Source: a virus
Virus record (IMG/VR): IMGVR_UViG_3300027759_000005
Span: 1 to 64,000 of that record
Direction: 5' to 3' (one strand)
DNA length: 64,000 nucleotides
The notes beneath the pieces were generated by a model that saw only the letters and a list, made by a program, of their open reading frames with translations, searched no databases and had not been told where the DNA came from. Every line of letters starts with the position of its first letter. Position 1 is the first letter of the stretch. Shown here in pieces: positions 35,801-45,093 of the stretch. The translations under genes were made by a program, and so were the position numbers.

Positions 35801-37029
35801 ATTAAAGATATTTGATTCAAAGATACTGTTTCTATTACTTGAGTTGCATTTGAATCAGATTCTTTATATAATATATCTAAACTAGCGATTTTATATGAGT
35901 TAGTGATATTGTTTCCTGTGTCAGGTAATTGTATATGTAAAACTATATTATTTATATAATTTTCAAACCAAGTAACAACAGTACTTCTATAAGCATCTTG
36001 TTCGTCTCCATTTAAGAAATAACCATTTTGATTTGGTATAAACATAACCTGTGTAAATGGTGCCATTAGAGAATACTCACCATCATCAAATTTATATCTA
36101 TAACTAAACCTTACGAATTTATCTTTTAAGAAATTAGGATCTCCAGACCAGTTTGGATTATCTGCTTGGTTGGACATTGTTGTACCATAAAACGTCAAAC
36201 TACTACCAGATGGTATACTAACTGCTGGCGATCTTTGAGGTATTGATATTGTTATAGTAGTACCAGAAATCCTAGTTATAACCGCATAGTCTATTACATC
36301 TAAATTATTTGTTGGAGTAACAGATGGGTATAATAATTGCATACCCAAACTTAATTTAGCAGCATCTGTGCTAGATAAATTAAAGGACATTGATTGTGGA
36401 TTTCCTGTAGGACTAGTTGGTATTACGCCTACCGATGTCGTTGTTACAGGTATAACAGAATAAACACTCATTGGTGTTACAGGAGAATATTTCGCTACTG
36501 ATATTTGTGATTCTTCTGTGTAATAACCATTATTGTTAATGGCTGTTTCTATATTTATTTTTCTAGGTTGATTTCTATTATCTGTCCAAAATAATAGATT
36601 CTCTAAAACATTAGCGCCTATAATTCTAAAAGGTTGGTTTGTTGCTAAATTTAAAAAACTACCAGAAACTAAAGTTGTTAATGTACCAGAAGAACTATTA
36701 GGTACATACATTGTTATTCTCATATCAACTGTAGCGCTCAAACTTGGTGGAGCATATAAGTCATTTTCAGGTGCAGTATAATCTGTCCACCATTGAAAAA
36801 CTCTATTGTTTTGATTATCAGCAACTTTACCAATACAAACTAAATTTGAATTAGTTGTATCAACCATAAATTCATTACCAAGAGAACCTTCTAAAGCTCC
36901 AACATCTTTATCTTCTGCTTTACCAACAGATATATTTAAAGCGTCTCTATACTGTCCGTTTGGAATAAGTCTATCGTCTAGATCTTTATTCATTTTAGAT
37001 TGTAAGAAACTATTTTTTACTTCAGCCAT
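32881..37029 (-). CDS. large tail protein (1382 aa)
   Basis: It begins MAEVKNSFLQSKMNKDLDDRLIPNGQYRDALNISVG, an N-terminus shared by large tail/stabilisation proteins of Bacteroidota and marine podoviruses. The rest is beta-rich, with Ig/cadherin-like segments (FSINENTGIISLLDVTIPNN, TYTLDIRLTDT-like) in the last third. It follows the connector genes and precedes another tail gene, fitting a tail hub or nozzle-type protein. Exact position in the particle is inferred. Confidence 0.75.
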   Translation of the reverse strand: MAEVKNSFLQSKMNKDLDDRLIPNGQYRDALNISVGKAEDKDVGALEGSLGNEFMVDTTNSNLVCIGKVADNQNNRVFQWWTDYTAPENDLYAPPSLSATVDMRITMYVPNSSSGTLTTLVSGSFLNLATNQPFRIIGANVLENLLFWTDNRNQPRKINIETAINNNGYYTEESQISVAKYSPVTPMSVYSVIPVTTTSVGVIPTSPTGNPQSMSFNLSSTDAAKLSLGMQLLYPSVTPTNNLDVIDYAVITRISGTTITISIPQRSPAVSIPSGSSLTFYGTTMSNQADNPNWSGDPNFLKDKFVRFSYRYKFDDGEYSLMAPFTQVMFIPNQNGYFLNGDEQDAYRSTVVTWFENYINNIVLHIQLPDTGNNITNSYKIASLDILYKESDSNATQVIETVSLNQISLIAGNTSDYYYTYKSQKPYKTLPEAQTVRVYDKVPIRARAQEVSGNRVIYGNYINQSTPPANLDYNLAVIKKQPPYSSWVEYPNHTLKQNRNYQAGFILADKFGRQSSVILSSNDLTVSSGGTTFVGSTIYSPYFADADDLVVKDWRGNTLALILNSPIVSNINEGAGTPGLYAIVDGVQGNTNGFQVSGTSTVIGNTLSCNLVASPAQRNYPQPGNYLRGKYKDYVEIISVATFGFPTVTGIFVTTNGDISESYNLTGSSPDIKYSYKINPLGWYSYKIVVRQQQQDYYNVYLPGLLNGYPMYQTTTSPGTWPTAAANPTIFPSDEENKTAHTVLINDNINKIPRDLTEVGPDQKQYRSSVQLFGRVENALDSTITFNRQYFPARKPDVVSTISSANDLNFLPTNDPNNLYGTASNNLYQLSTTPIIARISTVNEIGVIGSTTTAGTPDTDYTMNPFLSVYETSPVTSSLELFWETSTAGLISDLNEAVLKVYNSAVDFNSFVYTHNEFQDPNGVGTTPGAMNSRFITNNFQPVNASGALMTTVNSITMTVKDLTGTDRTSNFELVNQTTYTYAIRIKNAFNFLTDAGSRESYIFTFRLFDVTNGNSIITKTGSLSNSTPVISDPTLPVPVPPLYDVILANPPVLGSVYQCVGTNGAPAITGNPSFNQQQLRWTLLNTSTPSDYATYFSINENTGIISLLDVTIPNNVAYTLDIRLTDTYNYGTNSPGAGSLYADTQLTVIRAIGENSCEEWDSLVSDGIHPNIFRRNTISGSFNFWREFFPGETIDVANTSVRVVDYESLSDVYAAPYLSTTTMGESPYFYQGWLSWASAENFQGDFNIQNNQGTDDASPAQNLHVVGTIRVLPSGRSISVDFISENTTYDLPNRTSSASTCNVGSPKYLSPLLTGWKLENTGATPIIWNALADSGSGYSVIGGTLNPGVTVGSAAFSGTYPCVHVDSLSYSDGGTATFAAC

Positions 37030-37034
37030 TTTAT

Positions 37035-38261
37035 TTAGTGTTTAATCCATTTAGATTTTCCTCTTAATACTTGAGTAATTTCTTCTAATTTAATATTAGA
37101 TAATCTTATTTTTGTATTTCTTAGTTTAGCGTTTTTTTCTTGTTTTAATCTAGCAACAAGATACTCTGGTTGATTAGCGCGGGTAGATATTATAGCATGT
37201 AGTATATAAGCATACATTGCTTCTTCTGCCATCTTAGGTACTCTAGAGTCTAAATCATAAGCTAATCCATCTGATATATACTCTAAAACAATTAATCTAC
37301 CTATTAAATTACTACTAAAAGATATTTTATTCTCTCTATCATTCATAGTAAAATAACCATTCATGTTAGAATACTGCGGATCTAAACCATATCTTCTACC
37401 ATACCAAGCGTTTTGAACCCACATATCTCCATTATACCAATCACCATCGAACTGATCATAACTATACATCCAAACTTCATCATTGTTCTTTTTCCATCTT
37501 AGTTCTGTTAATGAATCACCTTCAATATTAGAACCAAAATTATCTTGAATTGGAATACCATCATTATCTTGTATAGGATTATCGTAAGGATTTATTGTTA
37601 AATTGTTTGTTGGATATATTATATGTTTTACACCATGATGATCTATCCAAGACATACGTACATAATTAACATAATCTTGTGGTAAAACAATACTTAGACT
37701 GTGAGGAATATTAAGTTCTACTGATTTAATACTTTTTAAAGTATCATAACTAAACTCTTGCATACTTCTTTTAGCGTGGAATATAACATCAGTTCTTTTA
37801 ACTGAGTTTATAAGTTTTCCATTTCCAACGTATCCAACCATAAAGTTATTAACTATATCGTTTAAGGATATATAAGCATAAGAACCATAATTATCTTCTA
37901 CTGTATCTCCATAAGCTTTTTCCGAAAAAGTAGTACCATAATTACCTCCGTCTAGAGTTTTTAATTGTACAACTACATAAGTACCAGTAGGTAAAGCAGA
38001 TGGAAATGTTATTAAGTTGTTTACAACTGTATAAGAAGAAACAACTTCTGAAAAAGTACCCGGAAGTCCAGTTGTACTAGTGTATATTTTAAAATTATTT
38101 AAAGCGTAGTTGTCGTTTGATGGATTATAACTACCAAAAACTAAATCAGTATTGAAAGTTGTTAAGAATTGAGTTTGTCCAGCTTGAGATATAAAACCTT
38201 GTGCTCCTTCGTAATACTGTCTATTTGTTTCGGTTATTAAACCGTTATTTGGTGTTGGCAT
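37035..38261 (-). CDS. head-tail connector or ring protein (408 aa)
   Basis: A 408-aa protein. After a beta-rich N-terminal domain comes YAYISLNDIVNNFMVGYVGNGKLI...FHAKRSMQEFSYDTLKSIKSVEL...LPQDYVNYVRMSW. This block is one I associate with connector/ring proteins of crAss-like and related Bacteroidota phages. Gene order (capsid, 291-aa protein, 237-aa protein, this gene, large tail protein) also fits. Probably part of the neck. Confidence 0.75.
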   Translation of the reverse strand: MPTPNNGLITETNRQYYEGAQGFISQAGQTQFLTTFNTDLVFGSYNPSNDNYALNNFKIYTSTTGLPGTFSEVVSSYTVVNNLITFPSALPTGTYVVVQLKTLDGGNYGTTFSEKAYGDTVEDNYGSYAYISLNDIVNNFMVGYVGNGKLINSVKRTDVIFHAKRSMQEFSYDTLKSIKSVELNIPHSLSIVLPQDYVNYVRMSWIDHHGVKHIIYPTNNLTINPYDNPIQDNDGIPIQDNFGSNIEGDSLTELRWKKNNDEVWMYSYDQFDGDWYNGDMWVQNAWYGRRYGLDPQYSNMNGYFTMNDRENKISFSSNLIGRLIVLEYISDGLAYDLDSRVPKMAEEAMYAYILHAIISTRANQPEYLVARLKQEKNAKLRNTKIRLSNIKLEEITQVLRGKSKWIKH

Positions 38262-38267
38262 AGTTTA

Positions 38268-38981
38268 TTAGCTTTTTGAATTAATGTTTTCACTTTGTAT
38301 TTGCTGAGCAGCCGCTTGTACTATTTGAGGATCTTTTATGATAACACCAGAATACAATAATATTCTAATTATTATATTAGTTTGTTCTGTAGGATGTAGA
38401 TCAAAATTTACAGATCCAGAAGGATTGTATACATAGGTATAGTTTGGTGCAGATGACGTAAAATTCCATACTGGATCGTATGGTTTTCTAATATAAGTAC
38501 ATTTTATATCACTAACAATGGTTGAAGGATATACATTTATTTTAAAGTTTTTATATGTATACACTGGCCAATATAACGAGGGTTTTGTTATAGGTGATAA
38601 GTTTAACTCAAGTAGTTCATTTGGTTGAACGTATTGTACTTCTTTTTCGTCTTTATATACAACAGTTCCTAACTTATAAAGTTCGGGTTGAGGTGATGAA
38701 CTAGGTATATTTAATTGAAAATATCCAGAACCATAAGTACATGGTGCTTCTTCTTGAAATATAGCTATTTTTTCTTCTAAATTTTTAACACGGTCAGCAT
38801 ATTCTGTGTCGTTACCTTGAACACGCAAATGTTGATTTAGATCTTCAAAGTATTCATTAAAGATTTCAAGTTGAACTTGAGTCGCCGTTTTATTAAATTC
38901 ATCAGGTGTTAAATAACCTCTTTGTTCTTTATTAAGAATTAATAAAACAGTTCTATAAACTGTATTTACATTTACTGCCAT
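38268..38981 (-). CDS. head-tail connector protein (237 aa)
   Basis: It starts MAVNVNTVYRTVLLILNKEQRGYLTPDEFN, then QVQLEIFNEYFEDLNQHLR and a beta-rich C-terminal half. The opening motif is typical of a connector protein conserved in crAss-like phages and relatives. It is adjacent to the 408-aa ring protein, so the two are likely stacked in the neck. Confidence 0.7.
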   Translation of the reverse strand: MAVNVNTVYRTVLLILNKEQRGYLTPDEFNKTATQVQLEIFNEYFEDLNQHLRVQGNDTEYADRVKNLEEKIAIFQEEAPCTYGSGYFQLNIPSSSPQPELYKLGTVVYKDEKEVQYVQPNELLELNLSPITKPSLYWPVYTYKNFKINVYPSTIVSDIKCTYIRKPYDPVWNFTSSAPNYTYVYNPSGSVNFDLHPTEQTNIIIRILLYSGVIIKDPQIVQAAAQQIQSENINSKS

Positions 38982-39003
38982 ATGTTATTTTTATTATAAT
39001 AAT

Positions 39004-39041
39004 TAGGCAGTTATTGCAGTTTTAAATACAATAACCGCCTA
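39004..39041. other. stable hairpin in the gap before the 237-aa connector gene
   Basis: TAGGCAGTTATTG pairs with CAATAACCGCCTA over 13 positions with one mismatch, leaving a 12-base loop. It occupies the 77-bp gap. In the late-transcript direction no U-run follows, so it may be an RNA processing or stability element rather than a terminator. Confidence 0.5.
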
Positions 39042-39058
39042 CTTATTAGTATTACATG

Positions 39059-39934
39059 TTATTTAAGTTTTTTCTCTATAGACTTGAAGATTAACATACC
39101 TTCATCTGTCTTGAAGAACGCCGCCATAGCTGAATATGGATTCTCATCAAATGGCACTGTCATTAATTTTCTATCATTTTCACCCCACATGAAAGTTCTT
39201 TGGTCATGTGATAATTTTATGATATTTCTTTCAGTAGCTATGATAGCAATGTTTCTTAATTGAACATTTTCATCATTTGCTAATTCTAAGAATAAAGAAG
39301 GATTTCTTTTAGCTAATAATAATAAATCTCTTTTTATTTCCTTAGAACTCATATTATTAACTCTAGAACCAACTTCTACTCTAACTATCGCTTCAGCTTC
39401 ATCAATGTCCATAGAAAAAGCAGCATTCATTGCTTCTACTTCTAATTCCATTTGATCTAACTCATCTTCTGCTTCAACCATAGGATCAAATTCAATATAT
39501 TTTTTATTTAAACCTGGATGATATAATGATAATAGTTTTTGTAGATTTTGTTTTTCTTTTGGAACGTTTAATATTCCATCTTCAAATATAATGTGACCTA
39601 AAGTTGATTGTCCTTTTTGTTGACTAACTAAAGGTGAATTTTGATTTGTTGCGTATCTTAACTCCTCTTGTTCTCCTGTTTCTTTGTTAAACCATAATAA
39701 TGGGTATCTAAGAGAATGTCTACTTTGAAGAGTATATGTTATAGGAGATGTACCATCAGCTATAATATATGTTCTGTCTTTTATTTCCCAAGTAGGTTTT
39801 ACTGGTTTTGATACGTTAATTTTTTTATTTATTACTTCAGTAGGTTCATTGACTTCTATTTCATTAACCATATCAATTTGATCTACTGTTGTTTCTAATT
39901 CTTTTGCTTTTGTATTTTGTTTTTGAATTGCCAT
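39059..39934 (-). CDS. structural protein, head-associated (291 aa)
   Basis: A 291-aa acidic protein with a Lys/Glu-rich start, then RHSLRYPLLWFNKETGEQEELRYA and a long helical C-terminal half (MVEAEDELDQMELEVEAM...). It lies between capsid and connector genes, where head-completion or minor capsid proteins are found. Its leader (AATTATTAAATTATATTATATT before ATG) is nearly the same as that of the scaffold-like gene. No recognised enzymatic motif. Confidence 0.6.
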   Translation of the reverse strand: MAIQKQNTKAKELETTVDQIDMVNEIEVNEPTEVINKKINVSKPVKPTWEIKDRTYIIADGTSPITYTLQSRHSLRYPLLWFNKETGEQEELRYATNQNSPLVSQQKGQSTLGHIIFEDGILNVPKEKQNLQKLLSLYHPGLNKKYIEFDPMVEAEDELDQMELEVEAMNAAFSMDIDEAEAIVRVEVGSRVNNMSSKEIKRDLLLLAKRNPSLFLELANDENVQLRNIAIIATERNIIKLSHDQRTFMWGENDRKLMTVPFDENPYSAMAAFFKTDEGMLIFKSIEKKLK

Positions 39935-39972
39935 AATATAATATAATTTAATAATTTTTAAAAAAGGTAATA

Positions 39973-40001
39973 ATTACCCCTACCAAAACCGCAGGGGTAA
40001 T
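39973..40001 (-). terminator. terminator after the major capsid gene
   Basis: A perfect 9-bp stem ATTACCCCT (39973-39981) with AGGGGTAAT (39993-40001) and 11-base loop, starting 14 bases after the capsid stop. On the - strand it is followed by TTATTACC and a run of six T. It probably reduces read-through so that capsid mRNA is more abundant than downstream messages. Confidence 0.8.
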
Positions 40002-40014
40002 ACTACCAGGTTTG

Positions 40015-41478
40015 TTATGCTGTAGCTGTGAACAATACGAAGTTGTTAGCAGCTTGAGTCACTAAACATCTTTCTGATAAGAAGTGAACTTGCATTGCAT
40101 CTAAATCAGATGTGTAAGCTCCTCCAACAGATCCAGTGATCCAGTTTTTCATACGTCTGTCATCAGCTTGGTTAGCTCTATAACGAACGTGTAAGAATGG
40201 ACGACGGATGTTAGTTCCTAATTGTTGATCGTAAACTGTAGTAGTACCAGCTGGAATAAGAACTCCATCAATACTAGATACATTCATACCACCACGAGTA
40301 GAAGCATCGTTTAAGTATTTCCAGTCAGTTTTGTAGAAATCGTAAGAACCTCTTCTGAAACCAGAGAAACCTAAGTTTAATGCCATTTGCTCAGAGTTTT
40401 CAAATAATCCGTAAGCAACACCACCAGCAGCACCAGCAGATAAAGAAGCTAACATATCATCGAAATCTAATGAAGTAGCTCTGTTCAAGAAGAACATGTT
40501 TTCTTCAATAGCTCCTTGAGTATCTAAGTTTTTCAAGATTGAATCAAAGTCAGATAAACCAGATGCAGCAGTAAAGTTGTTAACTACATTTCCTCTTTCT
40601 TTGATAGCAGAGAAAAGACCTTGAGTACCTTTAATTTTAGCAGCTGTTAATGTTGCGTTAGTAGCTATTTCACCTTCAATAGACACCATCTCTAAGTAAT
40701 CTTCAAAACGTAAACGAGTTTCAGATTCTGCTTTTAAATACCATAGGTATCCACTAGCACCATTTTCAGTAGCAACTTCAACCCAACCAATTTGAGCTGT
40801 ATCAGATCCAGAAATTTGGTATCTTTCTTTGATAATAACAGGAGAGTTACTATATTGAGTAAATGATGGAGTTACAGAGTTTAATGTATCATCTGTAGTA
40901 CCTTTTTTAAACTCAGAACCATAAACAAAGATTTTAATATCTCCAGAACCTACAGCTGTAATAGGGAATTGTACTGTACCTGTTGTTAAGTCTGATTGAG
41001 TATAAGGTTGAACTGTAAGAACAGCAGGGTTTGTAGAGCCACCAGTTCCTGTAGTAGCGTTAGCAGTAGAAGCGGTAACATATACTTTAAGTTCTTTTCC
41101 TGTAGTAGGACTCATAACTACTAAAGTTTGTCCAACAGAAATAACGTTATTAACGAAGTTAACACCAGTACCACCAGTAGCAAAAGATAAAGTATTAGCA
41201 GCTGTTACAGATACGTTAGTGTAAGCAATGTGTAAACGGTTTTGTTCAGACCATACGATTTGGTCAGAAGACATAGGCATTTCAGCACCTACCATACGTA
41301 AGAAACCAGATAAAGTTCTGTTTCCGTAACGCTCTACTTCTGCTTCGTAGATCTCTGGTAAATATTGTTGCGCGAAATCATTACCACTTCCGTTGGTAAA
41401 GTTTAAATAGTTTGTGTCTAAAGCTTGTTGCTTTTGAGACGGTTTAATAGTTCCAAATTCTGGAAATACATTTGCCAT
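40015..41478 (-). CDS. major capsid protein
   Basis: A 487-aa protein beginning MANVFPEFGTIKPSQKQQALDTN, then EVERYGNRTLSGFLRMVGAEMPMSSDQIVWSEQNRLHIAY, a block I associate with major capsid proteins of crAss-like and related Bacteroidota phages (HK97-type fold expected). The DNA shows more strongly selected codon use than its neighbours, as for a very highly expressed gene, and it has its own terminator. It sits after the portal and scaffold-like genes in the canonical order. Confidence 0.88.
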   Translation of the reverse strand: MANVFPEFGTIKPSQKQQALDTNYLNFTNGSGNDFAQQYLPEIYEAEVERYGNRTLSGFLRMVGAEMPMSSDQIVWSEQNRLHIAYTNVSVTAANTLSFATGGTGVNFVNNVISVGQTLVVMSPTTGKELKVYVTASTANATTGTGGSTNPAVLTVQPYTQSDLTTGTVQFPITAVGSGDIKIFVYGSEFKKGTTDDTLNSVTPSFTQYSNSPVIIKERYQISGSDTAQIGWVEVATENGASGYLWYLKAESETRLRFEDYLEMVSIEGEIATNATLTAAKIKGTQGLFSAIKERGNVVNNFTAASGLSDFDSILKNLDTQGAIEENMFFLNRATSLDFDDMLASLSAGAAGGVAYGLFENSEQMALNLGFSGFRRGSYDFYKTDWKYLNDASTRGGMNVSSIDGVLIPAGTTTVYDQQLGTNIRRPFLHVRYRANQADDRRMKNWITGSVGGAYTSDLDAMQVHFLSERCLVTQAANNFVLFTATA

Positions 41479-41489
41479 AATTGTAATTT

Positions 41490-42668
41490 TTAATTGTTAA
41501 ATTTTTTTGTTTGAATTCTTAGTTTAGAAGAATCAAATCCACTTATTGATTTAACTTTAAAACCATTAACAAAAACTTCTCCAGGAGCTTGTCTTGGTTG
41601 ACCTAATGTTGGGTTTTTAGAGTTGTTAATAACCTCTTTAACTGCATCTGCTTTACCTTGTTCGTAAAAATGTTGTGCAATTTTATCGGCATTCATAGCG
41701 GAGTAAAGAGCTTTATGGTAACTCACTTGATCAGTAACATTTCCATCTTTGTCTAGGAACTTCCCAACAAAATTACTGATGTCAGATTGTTTTTCAGCAA
41801 CTTGATCTGGATTTTGAACGCCGTATCTAAATCTCTTATCTCCAATATTGTATTCAAAACCTTTGAAATCTTTGTTAAACAAGTTTTTAGTTTGCGTTTT
41901 AAATCGCTCGTGTTGCACTTTTGTTTGCTCTTCGTTCTTCTTGTATCTGTTGAAAAAGTCATAAGCTTCTTGGTATTGTTTATCTACATTTGAATTCAAC
42001 TTGATTTCGTCGTAGTATTGTTCTTTAACTTTTTCCAAGTACTTTTTGGCTTTTACAACTTCTTCTTTAAAAGCGAGTTTCTTTTTTCTAATATCTCGCT
42101 CTTCATCTAAATCCTCGTCGTAAGAAAAATTGTCTTCTAATAAAAAATCAATTTCACTTACATCCAAGTGTGGTTTAGTATTTTTATAATATTCTCTTAA
42201 TAAAGTATTTTCATCTACATTAGAATAATCAGTATTTAATCTGATATAATCTTCTATTGTACCGCCAGTTTCCTCCATAAAAGTAACTAATTTCTCAATA
42301 TTTTGTGGTAGAGGTTTTCCAGCGTTTATATGTTCTTCTACTTGTTTTTCAATATTTTCAGACTGTTGTTTTATTTCGTCTTCTGTAATTTCTTGAATAA
42401 CATTTTCAAAGGACCCTTGGTCTCCTTCTCCCATTTCTTGCAGTTCCACTTGGGGTTGTTCTGCGCGTAACACGCTTTCCTCTGTGCTTGACTCTTGAAC
42501 GGCATCTTCTGGTGTGTTTGGGATTATTACTTTTTGAATTTCTTGTTCTTGTACTTTTGGTTCATCTAATATCTCTACCTTAACCACATCATTTACTTTA
42601 TTTAGATTTCTAGGTTTTTTAGGTTTAGACATTTTAAATTCACCTTCTTGTTTAATTGCTTGTTCCAT
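41490..42668 (-). CDS. scaffold-like protein (392 aa)
   Basis: A 392-aa very acidic, helical protein (long Glu/Gln/Lys stretches, e.g. EEDIRKKKLAFKEEVVKAKKYLEKVKEQ-type coiled coil). It lies between portal and major capsid genes, the standard place for a scaffolding protein. The first ATG (MEQAIKQEGE) is preferred because its leader matches that of the 39934 gene; an internal start, MSKPKKP, is 12 codons on. Confidence 0.7.
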   Translation of the reverse strand: MEQAIKQEGEFKMSKPKKPRNLNKVNDVVKVEILDEPKVQEQEIQKVIIPNTPEDAVQESSTEESVLRAEQPQVELQEMGEGDQGSFENVIQEITEDEIKQQSENIEKQVEEHINAGKPLPQNIEKLVTFMEETGGTIEDYIRLNTDYSNVDENTLLREYYKNTKPHLDVSEIDFLLEDNFSYDEDLDEERDIRKKKLAFKEEVVKAKKYLEKVKEQYYDEIKLNSNVDKQYQEAYDFFNRYKKNEEQTKVQHERFKTQTKNLFNKDFKGFEYNIGDKRFRYGVQNPDQVAEKQSDISNFVGKFLDKDGNVTDQVSYHKALYSAMNADKIAQHFYEQGKADAVKEVINNSKNPTLGQPRQAPGEVFVNGFKVKSISGFDSSKLRIQTKKFNN

Positions 42669-42699
42669 GATATAATATAATTTAATAGTTATTTTTTAT

Positions 42700-45093
42700 T
42701 TACATACCCATACCTTCTAATCCAGTAAACTCACTAGATTCAAAATTTAAAGGTAATGCATTATTTTTTCTTTGATTTACTATTTCAGATTGTTGAGACG
42801 CTTGTATTCTTGTTCTTTCGTCTTTTCTATCCTCTGCTTCTTTCAAATTTTGTGATTGAGTTTGAGCTTTTAATTGCGTTAATTGCATATCATACTCAAA
42901 TTGTTGTTGCATTATTTGTTGTTTTAATTGAGCTTCAATTTGTAATCTCTGTGATTGAAGTTGAGATTTTGCAGTTTCTATATTTATAGTTTCTTGCGTT
43001 AAAGCTTGTTGTTTTTGAACTTCAAATAAAGCAGCTTTCTCAGCAGTTTGTTGATTTGCTTGAGCTTGAGCTTGAATATTTGCCATTTGAGCTTCTTGAG
43101 CAGCTTTTTGTCTTTTCGCTTTTCTTAATTTAAGTAATTGATTAGCAAGTTTTAAATTTTTAACCTGTCTAATATCAATCGCATCATCTAGATCTATTGA
43201 CCCACTTTGTAAACAAACTTGTATATTTTGTTCTAACATTGCTTTTTCTTCTTCGTCTGGTTCTAATTCTAAATATATACCAAAGTTATAAAGATTTAAT
43301 GTTTTTAACTCTCTTAAAGTAGCGGTATTGTAAGTTGTTATACTTTCTTCAAGAACTTTTGCTGTTAATGGATAATCTAAACAATCTGCAATTCTAAGAG
43401 ATATGTTTTCGCATGTTTTAAGAGTTAGAAAACTACTTGCTTGTAATATATGTCTAGTAGCAGTATTTGATGCGTTAGCGGCCATCTTTTGCAATCCTAC
43501 TAATGTATCTCTTTCAGGACTACTACCATCTCTTGCTTCGTTTAATCCAGTAACATCTCTTATTAACTGTAAATAGTATTGATAAGTTTCTATAAGAGCT
43601 TGTATTTTTGCCTGACCAGAAGAACTATTTAATTCTTGAATAGGTACTTTTCCTTGGTTTAAACCACCGTCTTGTGACATTGATCTACCAACTATACTAC
43701 CAGTTTGGAAATACATGTTTAGTGCTTCTGCTGGATTATAATTAGTACCGTTACCAAGATCAACTTCTGCTAAACCATCAACATCAACGAATACTCCATC
43801 AGGTACTATTCTAGACATAACCTGTTGAAGTTTTAAATGTGTTAATTGAATCATATCCGCAAAACCAGTGATTCTATTAACTATTGAGTCTATTCTTCCT
43901 TTGTACATTCTAGGTGCACATATTACATAGTTCATTTGAACTTTAGTAGTATCTGCATAAGGTCTAGTCATGTTTTCAGATAATTTCCATTCTAACATAG
44001 TGTTAGTTCCAAGTACTTTAGCGCCTGTATATAAAACCTCTATAGTTCTTGATACTCTATCAAAATTATCACTTGGAGGAGGATTGAATTCGTCTGTTTT
44101 TTCAATTACTTTTTCAAGTCCGTTTTCTCCATATTTTATTTTAAATACTTGGTTCATGTATGTCTTATATTCAAAATATAATATCTGAACTGTATTTTCA
44201 TCATAATTACCCCAACCAGTTATATATTGTCTATTACCTGGCATTTGTTGTATCTTATATAGTTCTTCCTCTGATATATGAGGGAATTGCATTTTTAATT
44301 CAGGAATAGTTACTGCTCTAACTTCTCCAACATAATATACGTCTTCAAAATTGGGATCTTCAGTATATGAATATACTAAGTAAGCAGGATCTACATATTT
44401 AGTTCTTATTCCTTCACTTAAGTTAAACTCTGTTTTAACACAAGCTATTCCTAACACGGTTAAATCATAGTTTAATCTTCTTCTAACTAAATCCCATTTA
44501 TTACCATCCAATACGTTGTTTATCGCTTCTTCTTCAGCAATCTCTATAGATTGTTTGTAAGAAAGTTGCATGTGTAAATCTAATTCCTCTTTGTTTTGTG
44601 GTAATTGATCTGCTGTAAGTGGAGAAGAAGAAAAGTCAAGTCCTGTTAATGATTTTGCTTTATTTAAAAGATCTTGTGAATACATATCTCTTAATATAGA
44701 CTTAGCGTATTCAGTTCTACTTTTTACTGATTCAGGATCTTGAGCGTATGCTTTTATATCATATGTTTTTTGAGACATGCCATTTACAACAATGTCTACA
44801 AACTTAGATATTACAGGTACAGGTTTCCAATCTAAATTAAGATAAGATAAATCACCATTAGTAGCTAACTCATCTTTGTATTTTTGTACAGACTGTTCTC
44901 CTCTAGCATACAATCTTAACTGATGATATTGATTCCAACTAGTTAAATATCTATTTTGAGTAGTTCTACCTTGTTCAAACCACTCTTGTTCTATAGCGCG
45001 AGAAACCTGTAAACCATACTCTTCAGAAGCTTTAACCGCGTCTGGTACCACCTGACTTGGGAATGCACTGTTTGTATTTGTGTATATATTCAT
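42700..45093 (-). CDS. portal protein
   Basis: A 797-aa protein. The start SQVVPDAVKASEEYGLQVSRAIEQEWFEQG and later RYLTSWNQYHQLRLYARGEQS match portal proteins of crAss-like/Bacteroidota phages. The C-terminal 150 residues are a Gln-rich coiled coil (AQEAQMANIQAQAQANQQ), like the barrel/crown region. It begins one base after the terminase large subunit stop. It forms the DNA entry ring at the capsid vertex. Confidence 0.85.
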   Translation of the reverse strand: MNIYTNTNSAFPSQVVPDAVKASEEYGLQVSRAIEQEWFEQGRTTQNRYLTSWNQYHQLRLYARGEQSVQKYKDELATNGDLSYLNLDWKPVPVISKFVDIVVNGMSQKTYDIKAYAQDPESVKSRTEYAKSILRDMYSQDLLNKAKSLTGLDFSSSPLTADQLPQNKEELDLHMQLSYKQSIEIAEEEAINNVLDGNKWDLVRRRLNYDLTVLGIACVKTEFNLSEGIRTKYVDPAYLVYSYTEDPNFEDVYYVGEVRAVTIPELKMQFPHISEEELYKIQQMPGNRQYITGWGNYDENTVQILYFEYKTYMNQVFKIKYGENGLEKVIEKTDEFNPPPSDNFDRVSRTIEVLYTGAKVLGTNTMLEWKLSENMTRPYADTTKVQMNYVICAPRMYKGRIDSIVNRITGFADMIQLTHLKLQQVMSRIVPDGVFVDVDGLAEVDLGNGTNYNPAEALNMYFQTGSIVGRSMSQDGGLNQGKVPIQELNSSSGQAKIQALIETYQYYLQLIRDVTGLNEARDGSSPERDTLVGLQKMAANASNTATRHILQASSFLTLKTCENISLRIADCLDYPLTAKVLEESITTYNTATLRELKTLNLYNFGIYLELEPDEEEKAMLEQNIQVCLQSGSIDLDDAIDIRQVKNLKLANQLLKLRKAKRQKAAQEAQMANIQAQAQANQQTAEKAALFEVQKQQALTQETINIETAKSQLQSQRLQIEAQLKQQIMQQQFEYDMQLTQLKAQTQSQNLKEAEDRKDERTRIQASQQSEIVNQRKNNALPLNFESSEFTGLEGMGM